DNA from: Clavulina sp. PMI_390
Taxonomy: Eukaryota; Basidiomycota; Agaricomycetes; Cantharellales; Hydnaceae
Reading direction: 5' to 3'
Assembly: GCA_015039315.1 (NCBI GenBank)
Contig: WIDE01000097.1
Span: 20,392 to 84,391, forward strand
DNA length: 64,000 nucleotides
Made by a program: the position numbers and the translations under genes. The notes beneath the pieces are model-generated. The model had not been told where the DNA came from. It ran no database searches and saw only the letters and a list, made by a program, of their open reading frames with translations. Positions 60,064 to 64,000 of this stretch are shown here, one piece after another (position 1 is the stretch's first letter; each line of letters opens with the position of its first letter).

Positions 60064-62125
60064 TTACTGTAATTCAAACTCATTCTCGCTTCTCCAACTA
60101 CTTTCCGTGTCGCTGGAGTCAATTGTGCTGAAAAGATCGTATTGGAGTTGGCGAATCTCCACAACACGGGCCCAGAATCCTGAATCAACCACACCCTCCT
60201 GCAGAGTGTCGTGTGCATCTCGTATGATTTTCCGTGAAGCAGCGATTCCAGCTGAGCGAGCGAGCTCATTGGTGAGTCGAAAATTTGCAGCCCAAAGTTT
60301 GTCATGATTGATATCCGGTTCTATCACCTGGACCCCAAGGCAAATGAGGAAATTTCACTGAAAGGGATCTCCATATATAGAGGTAACGCACTTGGGCCTC
60401 CTTGACGGACTCGCTTAGAAAGAGCCATGACTTGAGGCCATGTATGTAACCTCCGGCGTCGAAGCTCTGGAACAGCTCGATATCATATTTATGGTTACGC
60501 AATGCGTGATTGATCCATTCGGAGATACAATCTGGGTCGTACGGGTCTCGATCCTGGCTATCGCACCACATGTCCCAAGCCCGGACCGGAGAGCGCAGTT
60601 GCTCGATTCGCTCATTAAACCATGAAAAGGAATCATAAGTGAGGGCAGGGAGGGACAGGCGTTTTACTTGGTGATGTTCATTGCCGATGGGCTTTGGATA
60701 CGAGTTTAGAAGCGTGGCGGCGAGCCTGACAAGCTGACCAAGTCCAAACTCTGCTGTGACATGGATCTCCAACAAGGCAGGGAATCTGACTATGCGGAAT
60801 AGTCGCTCTAGTGGAGCGATTGATTGAATGCCTCCGGAAACAGGGCGCTTATCACTTGCACGGTCAGATAGGATCAGCCTCTTTACATTGGGGAATGTTT
60901 TGATCTCTCAGAAGGCAGAGGATGAGCCGGGGCATTACATGAGCAAAACAGCCAGAATTGAACTCACCCATATTCTCCACCATGCTCTGTTTAAATACTG
61001 ATTGGAATCTAACACCAGCTCATATACATTTGGCGTGTTGAAGGATGGGATCACGTTTTTCATAAATTCGCCACTCCAACAGTCACACAGCTCGAAGGTA
61101 TTCAGCTGGAATAAAATGATTTGGGGCCAGCTGTCCAGCTGGAGGGAATTTTGACCAAGACGGATGCGCAGAAGCTCAAGTGACGGTAGTCTCGAAATGG
61201 ATGTGGCGTAGCTGGACCACTTTCCGCGGTCAAGGGTGAGGGAGAGCTGCGTCAAATGAGCAGGGGAACCCCTTGAAAAGGATATTGGATGTACGGCTCC
61301 CAGTCGCCGTAGACTTGGTAACCTCTTCACCTGAAATGACGAGTGTAAGATCTCGGGCACTTTGGATGCCAGCGCCTCAACATCATAGAGGACAATGTCC
61401 CGTTGTTTGACCCATGACTCAAAACCATAGAAGGCCGAGGCATGATCCCACTCTAGACATAGCGCCTTGCAGCTCTTCCCTAGAGCAGCTGCTAGCTCGT
61501 CAAGGAGGGTGGATTGCGCTAATTGTGCCGCATCGACACGCTGGTGAGATCCAGCGAGGTCCTGGTAGAATGCCAAGGAATGGCCTCCACCACGCAAGGG
61601 CCATGAAGTGGTAAAGAGCGGGACCCAACGTGCATCAAGCGTAATAGAAAGAGGGTATTTATCCGCACGCGCGCGCCAGATTGCAATAATCTTAGCGTTC
61701 CACTTGTTCCAGTCGATGAATGTAAACAGGAATGCGTCCGACTGGACGATGTCCCTCCATCGCACGGATACCGCCAGTAACGTCCTAACAGCCTGTGGCC
61801 TTTGGGAAGCCGGCTGGCTGCTTATCAAGAGACGAATAATGGATCGAAAAACTTCTGCGGGTAGGTAGCCTATGGGTGCTATACACAATCTGAGCTGGTC
61901 TCTGGATCGTTTAATGTCATTAGCTAGGAGTGCACCAGCTGAGCCAAGGTGAACGGCAAGGTCTTCAAGCTGCGAGCTGGCCCGATTGATACTGTTTCGG
62001 AACTCTGCTCGCCGAAGTGGATTCAATGATAAGATATGAGGTTGAACGGGGAGTTGCTTGATATTGTCTGCCAGCGCACTGTGAGCATCAATGAATGTTT
62101 GAAGGACGATAGGGTCGATGCTCAT
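60064..62125 (-). CDS. F-box-like/leucine-rich protein, 644 aa
   Basis: Three exons, 62125-60968, 60904-60392 and 60327-60064, all in phase 0. After an N-terminal helix (LRRAEFRNSINRASSQLEDL) comes the F-box-like IAPIGYLPAEVFRSIIRLL and the WRDIVQSDAFLFTFIDWNKW block, typical of the large agaricomycete F-box-like family. Leucine-rich segments follow (LPSLRRLGAVHPISFSRG, LTQLSLTLDRGKW, LPSLELLRIRLGQ), then a C-terminal helical tail ending FELQ. F-box proteins usually bring substrates to SCF ubiquitin ligases; a direct Skp1 contact is inferred. A decayed paralogue lies next door. Confidence 0.83.
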
Positions 62126-63288
62126 GGGGAATTATACTTCTGATTTGGTGTTTAGGGAATAGGGGTTAGTAGATGCGGCATGAGAGGCTCCTCAAAGTTG
62201 TGGTGACGAAGAGGCGTGGGAATGGTTACAATACGTAACCAAACATCGCTCCATTTCTCAATTCTTGCAAACTGAATTCACCCCATGTTGGCCGAAAAAC
62301 CCGTATTTTGGCTAGTTCATCTTCTTTGCACATTTCTGAGGGTTCCCGGGGAAAAAAAAAAAAAAAAGCTCCCGCCGTTCGTCAGCTCGGCTCACAGTTT
62401 GTACAAAGCACATGCATTCACTGAACATGGCGCCCAAAAATACCCCCTTTATTCAAATGCTCCCTAAAATAACACTGAGTGATTTTTGAACCACGTTGCG
62501 TAAGCGCGGGGAGTCTCATAAATGTTATTTAGAAAGGGGCTGCTGTTTGAAGGGTGGTGCCAGAAGCGTGTTTGCTTGGTTGGTGCGCGTCGAAACCCAT
62601 CCAAACTCTGGGCGACGAGAAATCTATGCTATCCTGTCCATGAGGCGCTCAAATAACGCGCAAAAATTCAGCACCCCCTTCATCTCGGCGGACTCAACGA
62701 CGTAAATAGTTCAATATCTCATTGCGTGGCTCCTGCAAGTTGTGCAAATACCCTGCAGAAGCTCGCTCGGTCTTGTGTCCATCTCTTGTCTATATCAGTC
62801 GAACCGTAATGAAAACAGCCATAGGCGCCGAAATGTATCCTCCGTTTGGGCTTCGATGTTTCTTAAGGCTCGCAAGCTTCTCTTCGGCCAGTTATATTCC
62901 GATCTCGGCGATCCACCCCTCACTTTCTCCCAATAGCCAAGCCTTTATGGTCCCGGTCTGTTTTTGGTATTAAGTGCTTCTGCTGCTTAATAGCCCATCT
63001 CCGATATCTCACCCCCACGTCCAAAGCCACAGCCAATCTGAATCCTGAGCCCACGGGAAAGCTTTGCGACCTGACCGCAAATCCTCTTCAGCGTGAGCAC
63101 CGGCAAACGGCCTCCTTGGAGATATAATCTGGGCAGACTTTTTATGGGTCCTCGCTCTCAGTATGATCGAAGCATTCGCAGGATGCCCATTCGACAATTT
63201 GCCGATGGGCATAAATACAAGTCAGACAGATGCCTCAGTCTAAGCCTCAGACCACATTTACCACTCCTCGACGAGGCATTCTACTCTC
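62126..63288. other. Intergenic, no gene supported
   Basis: A 16-base A run lies at 62352-62367. Plus-strand frames at 62722-62973 are short and overlapping, and look like chance. The right part is the promoter of the gene starting at 63289. Confidence 0.4.
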
Positions 63289-64000
63289 ATGCGAAGTCTG
63301 ATGATCTATGTCGGAGCTATCCTACTCATGAGCCTCCAGGTACTTGGGTACGGTGGTGAGATACTTTCCACATCACGCAAAACGGTGCGTAGCCCTAGCA
63401 TCCCGTTGCCAAACTTGTGTGAAAATACTTACCCAGACCCGTTATCCTCCGCATTAGGTCGGGTCAGCAACGACTGCTGCGTGCGGCTCTCAGCTCGCCT
63501 CATACCTCGCTGCGAACCCTACGACGAACCTTCAAGCCCTTGCGCTCCAAGCTGACTCCGGCTATGATGCGGACACATGCAATCTGAGTTGGTGCAAGGG
63601 GTACCAAGTGTGTCTATATCTTTCATTCCTTTGGTTGAGATCCCGACCCTCAACGCTGCTGGATCCTAGCTGGCAGATTCGCCTGCATCGGAGGGGATTT
63701 TCGTAACTACTGCTGATAGTGCAACAGTGACTGTGCAATATAGTCTTCCTACCACAGCCGTTGATTCGAGGGACTACTATGAACTCTACGTGCCTCAGCT
63801 CAGCGTCGTCAAGTGAGCATGTCCTAATCCACCTCGCGCTCACAGAACCTCTAACACTATCTGACATTCATTAGCGCTACAAGTGGTTATCCTATCATAG
63901 TCTTCCCCTCATCCAGCGACAGTACTCTCGGCGTCACAGAGACACTGGATCTGCTCCTGCCCAGCGTCGACTGGATGGATGTCCCAGATAACGAACTTGG
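63289..64000 (+). CDS. 5' part of a secreted protein gene (runs off the window)
   Basis: Exons 63289-63384, 63458-63607, 63670-63812 and 63875 to the edge join in phase. The start MRSLMIYVGAILLMSLQVLG is a clear signal peptide. The mature part has a Cys-containing segment (TTAACGSQLASYLA, DADTCNLSWCKGYQ) followed by beta-rich sequence (GIFVTTADSATVTVQYSLP, ELYVPQLSVV, SGYPIIVFPSSS). No family is recognised from this N-terminal quarter or so. It is probably an extracellular enzyme or binding protein. Confidence 0.68.

Overview
The window looks like a draft nuclear contig from a mushroom-forming basidiomycete (Agaricomycetes). The evidence is dense gene spacing on both strands, short GT-AG introns (mostly 50-75 nt), several very short exons, fungal housekeeping orthologues (Vps51, Snu66/SART1, a PMP47-type peroxisomal carrier), and tandem paralogue families (F-box/leucine-rich proteins, MYND-finger proteins, S1/P1 nucleases) of the kind common in that class. 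Gene models were built by hand by joining open frames at GT/AG sites with phase bookkeeping. They have no transcript support. An assembly gap of Ns lies at 55633-56523.

Layout. 1-2.5 kb: the 3' end of an unknown gene and a weak, unrecognised spliced gene. 2.5-10.7 kb (minus): one 12-exon gene for a ~2491-residue protein with several laminin-G/concanavalin-like domains, one of them split by a tandem repeat pair and a poly-Asp stretch. 10.8-19.1 kb: a ~3.6 kb direct segmental duplication carrying two copies (A and B) of a four-exon gene for a ~850-residue protein of unknown function. 19-21 kb: gene-poor. 21-24.1 kb: a MYND zinc-finger gene and a decayed copy. 24.3-32.7 kb: VPS51 divergent from a ~2086-residue AT-hook plus SANT-like regulator that is mostly low complexity. 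33.2-37.3 kb: two tandem alpha/beta-hydrolase-fold genes that lack the catalytic nucleophile. 38-40.5 kb: a GT-B-type glycosyltransferase-like protein. 41-42.5 kb: the peroxisomal carrier. 43.3-47.3 kb: a small proline/glycine-rich protein sharing an 86-bp divergent promoter with SNU66. 47.5-49.4 kb: two small paralogues with a shared core and divergent tails. 50.1-53.7 kb: two tandem secreted S1/P1 nucleases with all nine zinc ligands. 54.6-55.2 kb: a terminal-inverted-repeat element. 56.8-62.1 kb: a relic nuclease exon, an F-box pseudogene and its intact paralogue. 63.3 kb to the end: the start of a secreted-protein gene.

The left and middle parts mix housekeeping genes (vesicle tethering, splicing, peroxisomal transport, transcription) with lineage-specific duplications. 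The right third (50-62 kb) is a birth-and-death region where nuclease and F-box genes are duplicated and lost. A 14-bp palindrome, CGAACA-NN-TGTTCG, lies upstream of each nuclease copy and at one further site, and may be a shared regulatory site. I found no CRISPR arrays, rRNAs or convincing tRNAs.
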